A DNA stretch of 64,000 nt from Verpa conica (lineage: Eukaryota > Ascomycota > Pezizomycetes > Pezizales > Morchellaceae), in NCBI GenBank assembly GCA_033030425.1, contig JAUFSD010000005.1, positions 1,291,001 to 1,355,000 on the forward strand, written 5' to 3'. The position numbers and the translations under genes were made by a program. Of this stretch, positions 1-13,600 are shown piece after piece. The notes under the pieces are model-generated. The model saw only the letters and a program-made list of their open reading frames with translations. It did no database searches and was not told the origin of the DNA. The stretch's first letter is position 1, and each line of letters opens with the position of its first letter.

Positions 1-1960
1 CCCCGAGGAGAGAATAGTAGCAACACGCTGCAAATCAGGGGCTAGCCACGAGGCTTACCTCTGTAGTAAAAATCTTTCACTCGTAACTGGGTGTTGGGCT
101 GGGCAGGGATTATACTGACCTCACCGCCAAGCTGAGTAGGTACTTCTGACCACCTATTGGCTCAAACACCGCATGTCAGTCAACACCTCCCCCCTCCCCC
201 TCCCCCGTACGAGCCATGGACGACAACTGTATAGCCCCGGATATGGGACGAGCTGGATAGTCCGATCAAAGTCAAGGAAACAGAAATAAATGCATGGCAC
301 TACGAGTAGAGGTTTTATCAACCCCCCTCCCCCGCTATCACGTCTCCCACAAATAACTTATACCAACTCACTTCAACAGGTGTGCTTTCTCTCATGTCCT
401 ATAAACAAGAAAGTAGAGACTCTGGAGCACTCCGGAGATAGGTTTCTCGGGGGTGTCACATCCTCTCTATTGTCTCTACATATCAACAATCTACCGACCT
501 CACGCAAAGGAGGTATCAGTCATATACCTTTCTGTAAGGGAGTTATGGGTCTGCTTTACGAGAGAGCCTAGGAAGCACTACACAGCATGAGAGATGAAAG
601 CTCGCCAGACCACCGCGCTTCTTCTACCAGCAAACCATTATATCAGAAGTGCAAGAACCTATGGAAATACAGGATATTTCGCCTGGCAACGAAAGGTGAG
701 TTTGATCAAATAGTTTTCCCCCCAAGGGCTTTTCCATGATACGTTCGCTGATAGTACGGTAGAAGTCAGTTTGACTTTCTCTCTCTATGAGAAACAACGA
801 CTCCGTGTTGGAATAACGTTGGAGATATCAGAAAACATATTACACATTACCTATGGGGGGGTTACACTTCATTCTATGCAAGCTTTACGCTCGTAAAAAG
901 AATTAGAAAAGTGGGTGGAATAATCGGCGGAGCCTTAGAAGTCTGCCGTACTCCTTGGAGTTCTTCTCTAGAGGAGTGCTGATCAGCGGTGCTATGGATT
1001 ACGGGAATGTATGGTGGGATCATCTGGAGTGCTGTCATGAACGGTGTTGCTATATCGTGGGACAAACATGCTAATGTTATCATAATGGCGGGTGTATATC
1101 GGGCTCGGGCGCTTCGATACTTGCACGACCTTTCACGGGGTGATTGGCTAGTGTATCCATAGTAATAGAGTTGTATCTTGTGATATCGTGGCACCGTAGT
1201 ACTCGACGGTATAGACAGTCGTTGAGAGTATTCTCCCTGGATATTGTACAGCCTCACCTAGATGTGGCCTGTAAGCGAAGGGGCGAATTCTGCCTCGCGT
1301 CCCTAGAACAATTGCCAGTGGCTCTAGATCCCAAAAGGCGAAACCGAGTCGGGGTAAATCTAGTGCGTAAATCAGATGGAGAAATAGAGCCTTAATACCG
1401 TCTTCGAAGTTAACGGACAATATTAGGTTCTCCGGAACATAGTAAATACAAGATGGGTTCTAATTTTAGAATAATCATAGGAAATCACTCGTAGAGTAGG
1501 TATAATATATATAGTAAGGGGTCCCTAAGGCATATAGTAAGGCGTAGTTTATTTATATTATGTAAGGGGTAATTAACAATGAAGTTTTTCTAGAAAAATC
1601 CAGCCACGGTCGGAATTAATGTGACGTTAATAGAATAGCATTGTCACGTGCATAATAAGCAAAAGGTTATAAAAAACCCCCTAGGGCAGATCTTAATTCA
1701 ATTCTCATCATCTTCCTATACTCTTTTCTATGAAGTTCCTAATATATAGGAAGCAAGAATACTCCACTACACGAGAGAGAAAAAAAGACATTTGGGGAAA
1801 GGAATTGCTCTAAAAAACAGGACAAGAATTCGATAAAAACTAAATTTAAGCGGAAGATATGATGAAAAGAAAGAAAAAATAATATCGAAAAGAAAATTTA
1901 CAATAGAATGGAGAAAGATTGTTTTTCATCATATACTCGAATTTCGACTCATAAGAAATT
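1..1960. other. Gene-poor AT-rich stretch
   Basis: No gene model is supported here. Several reading frames of 80-130 codons overlap on both strands between about 870 and 1420, but none starts with a convincing ATG exon, none joins across splice signals, and no family is recognised. The part nearest 1960 is AT-rich and is probably 3' flanking sequence of the minus-strand gene that follows. Confidence 0.6.
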
Positions 1961-1963
1961 CAT

Positions 1964-4236
1964 CTAGATGTGATGATGACGGAAAGAACGAAGAGATCTC
2001 TTCTTATTTCCAGTCTTCTGAAAAAGGCTCAACCTAGCGGATCCACCGCAGGTTTCCTTAGAGTTACCCTCGCAAGGCATATTACACTCTGACGCCGGCG
2101 CAGATTTTCCACCAACGAGTGTGTTTGAACAGAAGCATTGTCCGCTATATTCGGTTCCAGCGTATTTGAAACCATTTGTGTCACAGTGTTTGATGCAGCC
2201 AGTGGTGGTGATCTTCTCGCCCCAGTATCCAACTGTATCGAGGGCGCGGGGGTTGACGGGATCAACCCAACAACCTTTAGAGACCCAACCGGTTGGGGTG
2301 CTTGATGGGATGGCCGAGGTAGAAGTCTTTGTAGAGGTTGTGGTGGTACGGACAGAGGTGGCCTTGATACTGACTGATACGATAGTACTTGAGGGTGCAC
2401 GGGAACTGATCGGGGCAGCAGTGGAGGAGGGCTTAGTGGAGCTGGTTGGAACAGGAGTAGAGGAAAGCTTAGTGGAGCTGACCGCGGCAGCTGTAGTGGA
2501 AGACTTTGTAGAGCTGGTTGAGGCGGCTTTGGAGGAGGATGAAGGCTTAATAGATCCACTGACGGCTGGAGAGCCACTCTTGTAAACCGATAATCTCTGG
2601 CCATCACCACAAATCTCATTGGCATCGCCAGCACAAGGCATCATGCATTTTGCACCTAGACGGTCCGCGGCAGGAGCATCGTTTCCGCAATAGCATTCGG
2701 TTCCGTACTCCACACCAGCGTAAGAATTGCCCTTACTGACACAGTAATCAATGCACATCTCAACAGTCATATTATTGTCGCCAGTGCGGACAGGGAATGT
2801 ACGATCATTGAGGTCGTCCCTGTTAAGATCGGGTTAGTTAGTCCTTTTGGTGTGGGGTAGGGAGTGTATGCATACATAACACAATCAACGTAGGTCCATC
2901 CTCTGCTCGAGACATCAGTATAGTACGTCTTGGCAGGTCCAATGACCTCTGTGGCACCGCATCCGGTATTCTTTACAGCACGACCAGGACCTGCTTGGAC
3001 TGGGTTGCAGCCAGGGAGGGCTTCCATCCACCCATCGGTTTGTTCATCGATACGCGGGGCGATGAAGCAGTCGTTGACTTTGGAGTCTTCGAAGAATTGA
3101 AAGTATGGGCAATCCTCAACTCTTCCAGAGTCGTTATTGCACCCGTCAACAGCTTTCTGAAGAAGAGGGACATCCCAACCGTTTACGAAATCGCCGTGGA
3201 GCCCTAGTGGAGGTGTGATTAGAGGGGGTGGTTCGTAGAGGGTTCAGATGGGTAGTGTCTTACCATAGCCAGTGGGGTCACCGTTGGAAAGGACAAAAGG
3301 CGGTGTAGAGCTATACCACTTGTCCGCAAACTTGTCGATTTCGTACAAGATTTCGTAAAAGATCGAGATGAAGCGGACGGGATGGGTAGAGGGACATTTT
3401 CCAGTATTGACGCCGTCAGGGTAAGCCATGTGGGACCTGTGATCAGCTGAATCTAGGTTTTTCCCGTCCCAGCAGCTAGGGAAGAAAACCTGAAGACGCA
3501 ATCCACTACCAGAAAGTCAGTATGGAAAATATAAAAAAAGAGACTAAGAGTAGAACATACTTGGGACAGTTCTTTTGAGGAAATCCGTGGGTCTCTGGGC
3601 CACCGCCACCATTGTAGTCAATACAGGCATAGCTAATGGCATTTTGCTCTGCAACATCGGTATATGACCGAAGCATGGGGTCACCAGCAACCATGCGGAA
3701 GCCTTCCGGGAAAGCGAAAAGTTTCTCATCATCGGCGCCACGGCGTTGCCTTAAGGAGAAATATTAGTATGAAGAACCTGTACAAGAAAGGAGATGCCAT
3801 ACAGGTAATAAACCAATGCTCCACCATTCTGTTTCACAGGAGTGAAGGAACCATTTTGAGCTTGACTGTAATGAATTCTATTAGTATATAGGGTAATAAA
3901 ATAATAATAAATGGTAATATATGAGTATTTTTAGACGAGAACGTACTAAAAGAGACTAGGGATCCAATAATTACTGAGATCCGATGTGACCGTGCAAGTA
4001 GAGCATGTAGAATTACGGGCATCACTGTAGTCCATAGCAAAGTCGAAGCCGTTTCCACCCATGATTGTATGTAAATGACTCGAGACTTTACCAGCATCTA
4101 TGATAGGATCCGCACGTTCGATGACGACTGGATTATTGCAGGGAAGACGCCAAAAGGCTGAAACCTGCGGGGTGAGACATGAGAGGGCAAACATAGCAGA
4201 AGCGACCAGCGACATATTAGATTTTCCGGCCATCAT
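1964..4236 (-). CDS. Secreted DUF1996 protein with two WSC domains
   Basis: A predicted extracellular protein of filamentous fungi. The first exon encodes a signal peptide ending near TPQVSA, then FWRLPCNNPVV and ERADPIIDAGKVSSHLHTI, the hallmark start of DUF1996 (PF09362). DUF1996 continues over small exons (LQRRGADDEKLF, FPSCWDGKNLDS, CPSTHPVRFISIFYE). Two Cys-rich WSC domains follow: one containing CIDYCVSKGNSYAGVEYG and ECYCG, and one containing GCWVDPVNPRALDTVGY and QCFCS. They are separated by a Ser/Thr/Pro linker of about 100 residues built of repeated SSTKPSS-like units, probably O-mannosylated. The phase fits at introns I checked, for example 2875-2820. WSC domains bind glycans in known proteins, so a role in cell-wall or substrate-polysaccharide binding is inferred. 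The enzymatic activity of DUF1996 is unknown to me. The start could be either of two adjacent ATGs (4236 or 4233). Confidence 0.9.
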
Positions 4237-5144
4237 TTTTTTTTTATAGTTGGTGGTAAATCGTTGCTGTTTACTCGGAAAGAGAGAGAGAGAAGGAGGA
4301 ATGAGCGTGGGTGTGAATGATATTTAAGAAGGAAGATAGAAGAATAGAAATGTTTGCACAGCAATTAGAATGAACAACAAGAAATAAAAAAGGAGTGTAG
4401 TAGGCAGCTGACAGTCGCTGAACCAAAGTGGGGTGGGATGAAGAGAAAAGAGTTTTGTGAGAAGGTGTACAGGAAGGGTGGAGGTGGGAGGGAGGGAGGA
4501 AGGGAGGAAGACAGATGACCAGATTACTTATAGATGGTTGCTCAATGATCGAACGTGAATGTGGGCCCCGCCCTTTCGTCTTGGACTCTCGCAGGTGCCC
4601 GTCCCCACGACACCAGGATGACGGCTCCTGGTTTGACGGAGAGAGGGTGAGAATTGGGAGGGACAGGGTCTCCATAACCGGAGGTGGGTCCTCCTTCGTT
4701 CAATGGGAGGGACAACGAGAGGCTTAACCTCTTGGACACCACTGTATCATCGTCCCTGCCTTCTATCCCTCCCTTCAATACCGAATACCGTGATTATGGC
4801 ATCGGTAATCGTTGATAATTTGCTACAACGGTTTACCGACAAGGACTAATGCAGGAACGCTTAGGTGCAGATTATGAAAAAGCAGACTGTGGGCATTCAA
4901 ATCTCCCATGGAGGGGGAGAGGGGGGGATGTTGCCGGGAAGATACATAGCTCTCTGGAGCAACAGACAATGGATGTTGTAGCCGTACCTTGCAGTAGATC
5001 TTGGTAGTCAGCGCTAGCCTATCAAATCCCTTCAATCTTTATCTTTGAGACAATCTACATAAATACTTGAGTTATCGCTATTTCTAAAGAGAGGAAGGGA
5101 ATTATAAGAATAACTATCTTAACCCAGCTCTAGTCGGGGGAAAG

Positions 5145-5168
5145 GAGAGAGAGAGAGAGAGAGAGAGA
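5145..5168. repeat. (GA)12 microsatellite
   Basis: An uninterrupted run of twelve GA dinucleotides, followed by an A-rich stretch. It lies in the gene-poor region upstream of the DUF1996-WSC gene. Confidence 0.95.
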
Positions 5169-8100
5169 AAAAAAAGAGTCGGTAAAAAGCTATTTACAAG
5201 GTGTCACTTCGCGCGCGCTGAATAGCTACATAGCTGTCTGCCGGTACCTGCTGAAGAACCCCCCCTCCCCCTGTTTAGACCCTGTCGCCAAAGGAATTCT
5301 TAATTTACGTCGATCCTTATCTTATGTCGCACAAAGCTGTTCCCACGCGCTGTTTCCGATTTCGGATAACTGTTCGCTAGGACTTTTACCCAGTGCTGAA
5401 ACAACTCACCCCCTTATGCTCTGTAACCTTGTTTTCTCATGAGTGAGCCCCACTCATCTTATGGGAATATCCCCCCCTATACTGACATATATAATTCTAG
5501 GTTTAGGGGAAATCATCGAGCATTCCCCGGCTCCAATTCTCCAATTAGGGTGGGGCCGGGAACAAGCTGCCGAAACGATATCTCGGAATACCTGTCAGTA
5601 GCCCATTGTCACCTCATGTCATTACTCGGCTGGTATTCTGCACGGTAGTATCAGCTCAAAGAGCCGTACTCCAGTTAACAACTGGGGTTGTTTTGGTTAC
5701 TACCATTAGCGTAGCGGTTTAGTACCTGTTTGGCGCGCGGTATGTCGCTAAAAAAAACTGGTAGTAAAAGTACCTGTATATAGACGTCTGTAGAGCAACC
5801 ATATACTAATGGCTATGACATATAACCGGAATACACATCTTTTTACGAAAGTTAAGCTTTGGAATGTATCTGCCATTCCAAGATTAATGACCAAGTAATC
5901 AATCGCAATACCAGCAGGGGTGGGGGGGGATTATTATGTGCCGCAAAAGCAAAAGCTTCACCCCCCCCCGAGACCCTGGACTCGATTTAAAGTTAACGGG
6001 GTATCAAGTTATATTACTAACCCGGACCCCCCATCTACTAATTCCTACTCTACCGTACAACAATTTCCCCACATTCACAGCCCCCCCTCTCTCATTCGGT
6101 AGCTAGTTTTGCGAGACCTCTTTTATTTTATTGAATCAAGGAATCTACATACTCGTGTATCAAAGGTTATCCTGAAACTCCCACTGTACGTACGTAAGGA
6201 ATGTATATACCCAAGCTTGGTACCGAACGAGAGGGGGGGGGGAACTACATAGTAATCGAATACATGAGCCGGGGGTAATGGGGGGGTTCCATGTCCTACT
6301 AGTAATCAATGAGCGGACTCGGAGACACTTCGGTAATTTATCTTTAGGGGGAGGGGGGCGATATTCCTTAAAGACAATCCCTTCATAAACGGGAGACCAG
6401 GGCGTAAATTCTTTACTGTGGGGGTCTTTTTTTTTTATAGGGTATTATAAGAATAGCTATTGTTACTATAGGGGGGATCTTCTAGATCTGGAAAATCGTT
6501 AGTATCTTCTTCGAGAGTAAGCGGTTTCCGAAATTCTGTATGTATCGCCAAGTAATGTGTTGATTATTGTTCCTAGATACTTCCCCCCCCCCTCCCAAGG
6601 CTTGTACTGCACTGTCTTCCTATGGTATGTACCCGAGATCATAGAGTTAATACAGGTATATCTAATCTGACCCAATGTCTATAAAAATAAGCGAGGAGAC
6701 ACACTATCCTTCTGGAAAAGGAAGAAGGCTATGTTGTTTCCGCTTTGTGCTGAAGAGACATAAATTGTATAGGGTTTTCAGCCGCTTTTGGAAGGCTATG
6801 AAAGTTCTGAGAACGGTGTTTTTATTTTTCTTTTCTTTTCTTTCGGTAGTGCAAAAGCTATTAAGATGGCACAGGTTGTACAAAGGTCTTTCTGAAGCAG
6901 CCGACAAGACCATGGAAGGTATTGGTGAGGTTTTTTTTTGTTATTTGGAATAGCTCACTGGGAGAATTTTGAATAGGGTAGGGGAAAGGTATTTCTTTCC
7001 TAATTGTAGCTAATGTAGGTCATAGATCAGAGGGTCGTGTTCACCTACGCGCTTATTGTTGTTGAGCTACAGTTCATATTACCACCTATTGGTGACATTT
7101 CCTCCATGACGTCAGATACTAGAAGTTTGTCAGACAATGCAGCCATCTTTCGGAGGTAGAAATAACCTCTTATAGTCATATGATATTGCTAGTCTACACT
7201 GTCTGTAATATGTCAGATCTACCAGCTAATGTAAATATCTAAAAAAGTATAAACAAACGATTGGATGCACGATGTGTAAAGCTGGCCGATTATGAGGTTT
7301 TCTTGCACTGCGTATCACATGGTGTTGTACTAGTCCCCTGCTACATACCATGTGATAATGTAATTACGGGGGTTAAAAGGAGAGAATGTGCTAAGACATC
7401 AACTGGAAAGACGGTCAAGGGGGGGATACTTGTTGACGAAATAGGAAAACCTTGTCGGTTATTCTAGGGGAGGTTGAAGAACCTCTGAGTCAACAGAAGT
7501 GTATGTAATCAAGTTTTTTTTTATCCAAGTGAAAACTATGTTCTATGATCTTCCAAATAGTTGAATCTGGGACAGACTTCCAATAACTTAAGGTTTGGCT
7601 AACAATGATCTTCACATACAGGTAGTTTGCATTCTGACTTTCGTTTCCTTGGGTTCTTGAACCATGATACTGGGCCGATATAATGATATCCTTAACACGG
7701 GTCAGTCGGCTGGCTGGCTACAGTATATATGCTGACAATTAGAATAAAAGCATCTATATTAGCCGGGGTATGGTATATGACAAGCTTTCTTCGGTTGGTA
7801 TTCCTAGGGTTGTATATATGCGTCTTAGCTAGGATATAACCATGAATGCCAAATCTGCCTTATTAGCTTTGCATGCTTCGGTCCTTATTACAGGACCTAA
7901 CCCATGATCAAGAAAACTCAGAGCCATCGACTATTGTCTCACAACAGCTGCAAGAGGAAGACGACAAACTATTATCATGATGTGTTTTAACTCACCAACT
8001 CTTATAGTGGGACCCAAGATCTAATGACATGTTATATTACCGTACATTGAACGAAACACTCGAGCCGTATCTACATTCCACAGCCCCCCCCCCGAGCAAA

Positions 8101-8336
8101 CAAGCTGCTAGCTAACCAAGTAAATTATGGATCCAAGACAAGGAGATAAACTCGTTTAGGGCGGTTTCATACAGCCACCTAGTGCGAATCAGGTAATGCC
8201 AAGCCACGGGAAGGTAGTGCGAGTGATTAGTGATGAAGAGTAATCTGGAATTCGCACAAAAACTGTCAAAACGCACAACATGACATATTATTCCCCCCTA
8301 CATAGGCTTTGTGTAAGGGATGAAAGAACGGGGGGC

Positions 8337-8364
8337 AAATAAATAAATAAATAAATAAATAAAT
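8337..8364. repeat. (AAAT)7 microsatellite
   Basis: Seven tandem AAAT units in intergenic DNA, directly after a GGGGGC run. Confidence 0.95.
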
Positions 8365-9643
8365 TTAGTAAAATAAGCTAGAGACCTCAAATCGAGCACT
8401 AGCCTCTAAAAGGCGCTGTCATAATGGGTTTATTATTAATTAATTTATATCCCTTAACATCTGTTCGCGGTTTTTGGGTCTCTGCTTGAGTCGGTAGAAG
8501 TTGCGCGTATGATTTGTAGCGTATAGGAGCACTGCCCTGTTGCTACCGTTAAGTTTCTCATACGTTTTGTTGACTAATAAATGTAAGATTAGATCATATC
8601 CGGGCGTTCAAGAAAAGTGATTCTCCTAACTTTGGTGGTACCTCACACGTATGCGTAAGGTCAGTTTCCATTTATCACGCCTTAATGACTACTGAGTCTC
8701 GTGGAATTGAGGAGCGTTCTAATTTTTTTAAAAGAGTTAAATAGAGCTAAATGATCGCTATTAGGAAAAAAAACTACTAGTTTTCTAGTCAACTAAGACA
8801 GGAGACAACTAGGAGTGAATGAAAAAGCTTCGTAAAATATTCACCATCTGAACCGAGTTTTAATTACTGTATTTCACTAAGAGCTGGGGAGACTAGTTAC
8901 TAACTAGCCTTGCAAATCGACAAACACTCTTTAGGCTCAAGAAAGCTACTAGGATGTCTACACCTTTCACCTCGGGTTCTATCAATTACTCGGTGCCATG
9001 AGAGGCTTAGTGAAAACAGTACCTAAATCCTGTTGCTGTTATAATATACTTTAGGGCGCTAAGAAGAATACACTCTACATCAGATGGATTCAATTTCTTG
9101 TATCCGCTTGGGTTATGCATGCATGTAAGTTAGGAGAAGAGAACTGAGTCTAAGTCTAGGTCAGTATAAATTTTAGGTTACGTACTGTGGGCTTTATGAC
9201 TTATGCCAACGACCTGTATCTTGGGTTATTTTGGTAGGCCGTATACGCAGATAGCACATATAGAATATGTAGGAAGTTATCAGCGGGTCGTTTAGATAGT
9301 GTGGCCCCGCGGGAGCCTCATTCCGCGGTAAAATATTCTAGTTGCACCACTGTTAGTCCTTTTTATTTTTTATTTTTTTTGAAAAATATGGTTTCTTTTA
9401 CTATGAAGTAATGGTTCATATGTTAACAGAATGACAAATAATAAAAAAATCCCAATTATATGAGTTCTAGACAGTAAAATTGGCCCGGGAAGTCCTCGGG
9501 AGGGGGGGAGGGGATTGTGAAACTATGGGTGGTAGATAGTGTATGTACGTACGTCTAGAGAAAAAAAACAGGGAAAATTCCTAAACCAACCACTTCATTG
9601 TGAGCAACATCAAAAAAAAAAAAATTCCTCGATGCCCACTATC

Positions 9644-10176
9644 TCATTCACCCGTCGCGGTAGAATTGTGCTTCCGTAGTAATGATGTAGGAGGGGTCTG
9701 CTCCCGCACAGGGGAATTCCACACCTCCTTGCAGCACATCGCGTTTCCGATGCTGCACATACCCGTCATGCGTACTAAAACAGTATGCCTGAGGAGTACA
9801 GGTATGATTCCCGCTGCTGCCGCTGCTGCAGGTGAAGTTAATCTGAGGGAAAGTATAAACTACATCTACAGAAAGACTCATCTGGGGAAAGTAAATCTGT
9901 GCTGTAGAGTAACATGTAGCCTCAAGCCCCGGCTACCCGGCTACAAAAATCATTAAACGTTTCTTACTCGGTAAGGCTCTGTGGAGATCACCTTATCATA
10001 GTCACGCCGTTTTCAGCTGTGGGTTTGCATATGATCAAGGGCTGTGTCACTGTTGCAGTGAGATCTTGAGTTTCGAAGGTAGATAAGCTAGCCTAGTCCT
10101 CATCGTTGGGATTATTTGGAATAGAGTTGATGTTGACTTCGTGCGAACAAGTTTCTATGATCACGGGGTATTGCAT
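9644..10176 (-). pseudogene. Candidate decayed protein gene, family unknown
   Basis: On the minus strand a frame starting at ATG 10176-10174 reads like protein for about 80 codons (pieces such as MQYPVIIETCSHEVNINS and FETQDLTATVTQPLIICKP). It is broken only by a TAG after NPNDED and a TGA after VTMIR, changes that C-to-T mutation of CAG and CGA codons would produce. A splice-like GAGTAAG follows. Beyond possible acceptors (CCCCAG, CCCTCAG) lies a GC-richer open stretch of about 75 codons containing Cys residues (TCTPQAYCFSTHDG). I recognise no family, and several frames are open in the GC-rich part, so this could also be a real gene whose splicing I misread, or chance. Confidence 0.3.
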
Positions 10177-10651
10177 CACATTGAGTGTACTTAACGGGAC
10201 TCTAGAACTGAGTCAGAAGTCTCTTTAAAGGATAACTCTTCCTACAAAATGAATTTAGAGAAAAGGAAAACAAGATTCTTTTTGGGTTTGCTCTACACAC
10301 ATTATCGTGGGGAAGTCGAAATGGGTAAGTGGAAGGTGGAAAATGATGAAGGGTTGAAACATTACAGCGAAGCATAAATCATGGACATTTCCCCATCAAG
10401 ACAAAAGGAAGAAACAAGAAACAAACAAAACACCAAATCATTGACTATTACCACCAACCACTCACATGACAATCCCCACCACACCACCCGCAACCTTTAG
10501 CCACGTAAGGTCACTTCACCAGGAAGGAAATGAGAAGGAAATACACAAGAAATCTCTTTTTTTTTGTTCCATCCCGCACCATCACCTTTCTAGCACGACC
10601 ATACAAGAAATAACCCCTTCATAAAATACGTCTTTGGGTTAAAGGAAAAGT

Positions 10652-13600
10652 CTACTGCGCCATCAATCTCAAACCGGAAGCCGGAGCACCAATCTCGGTA
10701 ACTTGGCTGACCCTGCAAAGCTCTCCCTTGAATTTCGGGTGGTACTTTGCTCCTGTGAATGGATCTTGCACGAACGGCTGGCCACTATATATAGGTGTAT
10801 AGGACGCTGCGCAAATATCGAACTCCGCAAATTGATCATATTCAATCTCGACAGCGTCGTTGCCACTGCGTTCAGATGCTGCCTTGATCTTGCGAGCCTG
10901 TATATAAGATGTAATTAGTAACTAAAAAGATCATAGAAAATCACTCGCTCAAAATCACTCACGTTTTCAGCATTCTTCCCTTGGCTATTGTTGGCTAGTA
11001 TTCTTGATGCAAAGTGTGCAGCCAAGACATGGTTCCTTTTCTGATAAGCAAGCTTCATCGCAGACATCAGAGCAATCTGCCTATGCGGTAGTTCAAGTAT
11101 AGGCTTCGTAAAGTACGCTGCTAGCTCAAGGTTTCGCTTCACCTGGGACTCATCGCCCGCAATACTCCTGCGTTCAAGCTCGATTGACATGGCAATGATA
11201 TATTCGGTTGCGGTCTGGATGATTTTTTTGGCATCCTCAACCTCAGATTTTGACTTCACCGTGGTCAAGAGCAAGGTGTGCAAGACGTTCCTGAAGATAT
11301 TAACACCCTCTTCAAGATTATTTGCCTTCATCGCAGAAAATCCTTTCTGCAAATCAGAAGTACGGATGCTCTCAAGGTCTCTGGGGATGATTGGTAAAAT
11401 CTTTCTAGGATCAGTCTCGTCCACAGTCCGCCTGACATAATTGATCAATGGTGGTAGACCGGTACTCGCAGGGAGGTAGGTTTTGCTTGCTTGGTATATC
11501 TCCAAGAATCTCGGTTTCAGCGGCTCAAAGTTGACGGCGCCCACCTGTCGATTAAGGAGTTGCATTGCCGTCTCGAATGATCCAGCTGCGACATGATCCG
11601 CAGCTATCGGAGAATTCCTTGCCCACAATTCTGCCTCGCTCATTCCAACACCAGCTGTGTCGCTCTCAACATTGACGAATTCATCACCATGATCTTCCAG
11701 GCCAAGGTCTTCGTCACCCATATCCCACCCACCACCATCTTCTTCGGTGTCGACATCCATCAAATTACCACCGAACTTCTTGCTATCGTCAGCTTCATCC
11801 TCAAAGCCGAAGCCATTAGCACCGGAAGCCGCAGGTTCGTCTTCAAGTGTCATCGACTCAACCTGGCCTAAAAGTGCCTTTTCATAGAATGACTGCGAAG
11901 CGGGGCGTAGGGGCCAGTTCTTTTCGTGGGTAGAAACAATAGTTCTTGGAAGGGGAAGAGGTGCACCAATCTCTGGGAGTTTGATTTGGTCCTCGGTAAG
12001 ACCACTCGCTTCTAGAATAGTCTGGCATTCTTCGGTCAAACCGTGAGCTTTGGCTGTCACATACGCAAGAGGATCTATCCAACTTCAGTTAGCGTATGGC
12101 AAACAAATAAAAGTAGAAGAAACTCACATAAGTCAATCTCCTTAAACATCTGAATTCGGGTTTCGACATCTCCAAGATATATAGCGTTCTGGAACATCGA
12201 AGTATAATCGCTGCGGTGCTGAGCAATCTTTGCCATCCTGTTTAGTTTATCTTTGTCTCCGGTTACAAGATACAGGAATGACAGTTTGTCAAAGCTTCGG
12301 AGTTTTTGGTAAGTCATTTCAACGACTTGGTGGTTTCCCTGGCTGAGTGCCTCGGCGCCAAGTCTCCCCCAAAGTTTTGGACGATCTAATTCTTTAGCCA
12401 TTTCAACGGCGACCTCAAGATTTCCACACTCAATTGCCAATTCAAATCTGGTTTGGGGATCTTGAACAAATTGCAGAGCAATCTAAGATCTGTTAGTTTA
12501 TTTACTCCTAAAGTAATGTATATACTGGGACGTCACCTCAGGGTATCCCTTCTTTTGAAGGTACGAAATAATACTTTGGCCAACAAGGTTAGAGTTCTTA
12601 ATGATCTGAAGCATCTCGTCGTAATTCCTCTTGACCAAAGCCATCTTGAAACGATACTCAGTTGGATCGATATTGAGCACCTTGGGCTTTGCCTGCCGGT
12701 CAAGGCAATACACGTTTCTACCTTTAACCTTGGTAAGGTAAACTGTCTCATCCAGAGTGCGGATGATTCCGTTATCCCTGTGGATATTAGTTATTTTAAT
12801 TTTGATATTGAAGGTAGTCACAAAACTAACCCGTTTAGAAGGGTGTACTTGATGTGGTTCAAGGTTGAGTAAAGTAGTACACCAGCATCATCCCAAGTCG
12901 CACTCTTGATGCGAATAGTCTCATGTAATGAGGATACTTGCTCTAAGGTCTTCGTCACGATGGTAACATTGTGCTTCGAGAGTAGCGCTGCGTGAAGACC
13001 ATCGTTTGACCAAACAACATATTTCACACCCGCAACGGCCAACTCAGAAACGGTCTTTTTCTGTTGAATGTCATAGAGAATGACAACTGTCGGAGAGCAA
13101 AGAAGCAAACAACCAGTTCCACCAAAGTAAATATCGTTCACTGTCGTAGGTGTTTTGATCGACTTTGTGGTAGAATTCGACAAATCCTTGATATCGATCG
13201 TTTGTGTCGATGTATTGAAAACAGCAAACCTATTGCGAGCGACGAATACGGCTGAATTTCCCGTTCCCCGCCTAGTATCAGTGGGCTCTACAGCGCCTGA
13301 GGCATCCTTTGGTAGATTGATAAGTTCATATGTCCCACCATCTGTAGGGGAAGTGACTAAGATTGCGCGCTCAGCCGGGTTGTAAGACAACGTCCGTGGT
13401 GGTACCCAGGGGGATCCTAGTTTCTTCAAAGACAACATCGATGGGCTTTCAGTGTTTGTGTTGAAGTCATATGATCTGACATGCTTCTCCTTATTGATGA
13501 AAAATATCTGGTTTTGGTGAACCGCATAAGCAGGTCGTTCCCGCTCTAACTTGAACACCATAACACCATTGTCATGACCCGCGGCGAATAAATTAATCTC

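Larger units (their letters stand above)
4237..10651. other. Gene-poor region, mostly unassigned
   Basis: About 6.4 kb without a confident gene. The first several hundred bases are CT/GA-rich and probably hold the promoter of the DUF1996-WSC gene. The rest is AT-rich and interrupted by many poly-C or poly-G runs (for example 6233-6242, 6583-6592 and 8084-8093). Short frames such as 6675-6953 and 7261-7467 lack support from codon pattern or family. A GC-richer island at 9644-10176 is listed separately as a decayed-gene candidate. The segment just above 10652 is probably the 3' UTR of the coatomer gene. Confidence 0.6.

Noticed and set aside
594..698. Short exon-like stretch MKARQTTALLLPANHYIR... 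ending in GTGAGT
   Set aside because: It has 34 codons and a donor, but no downstream exon could be joined and no family is evident.
6675..6953. 92-codon plus-strand frame with repeated RLYK/KLYR pieces
   Set aside because: It is Phe/Lys-rich low-complexity in AT-rich DNA. A similar-length frame exists on the opposite strand, and no family or splice support is visible.
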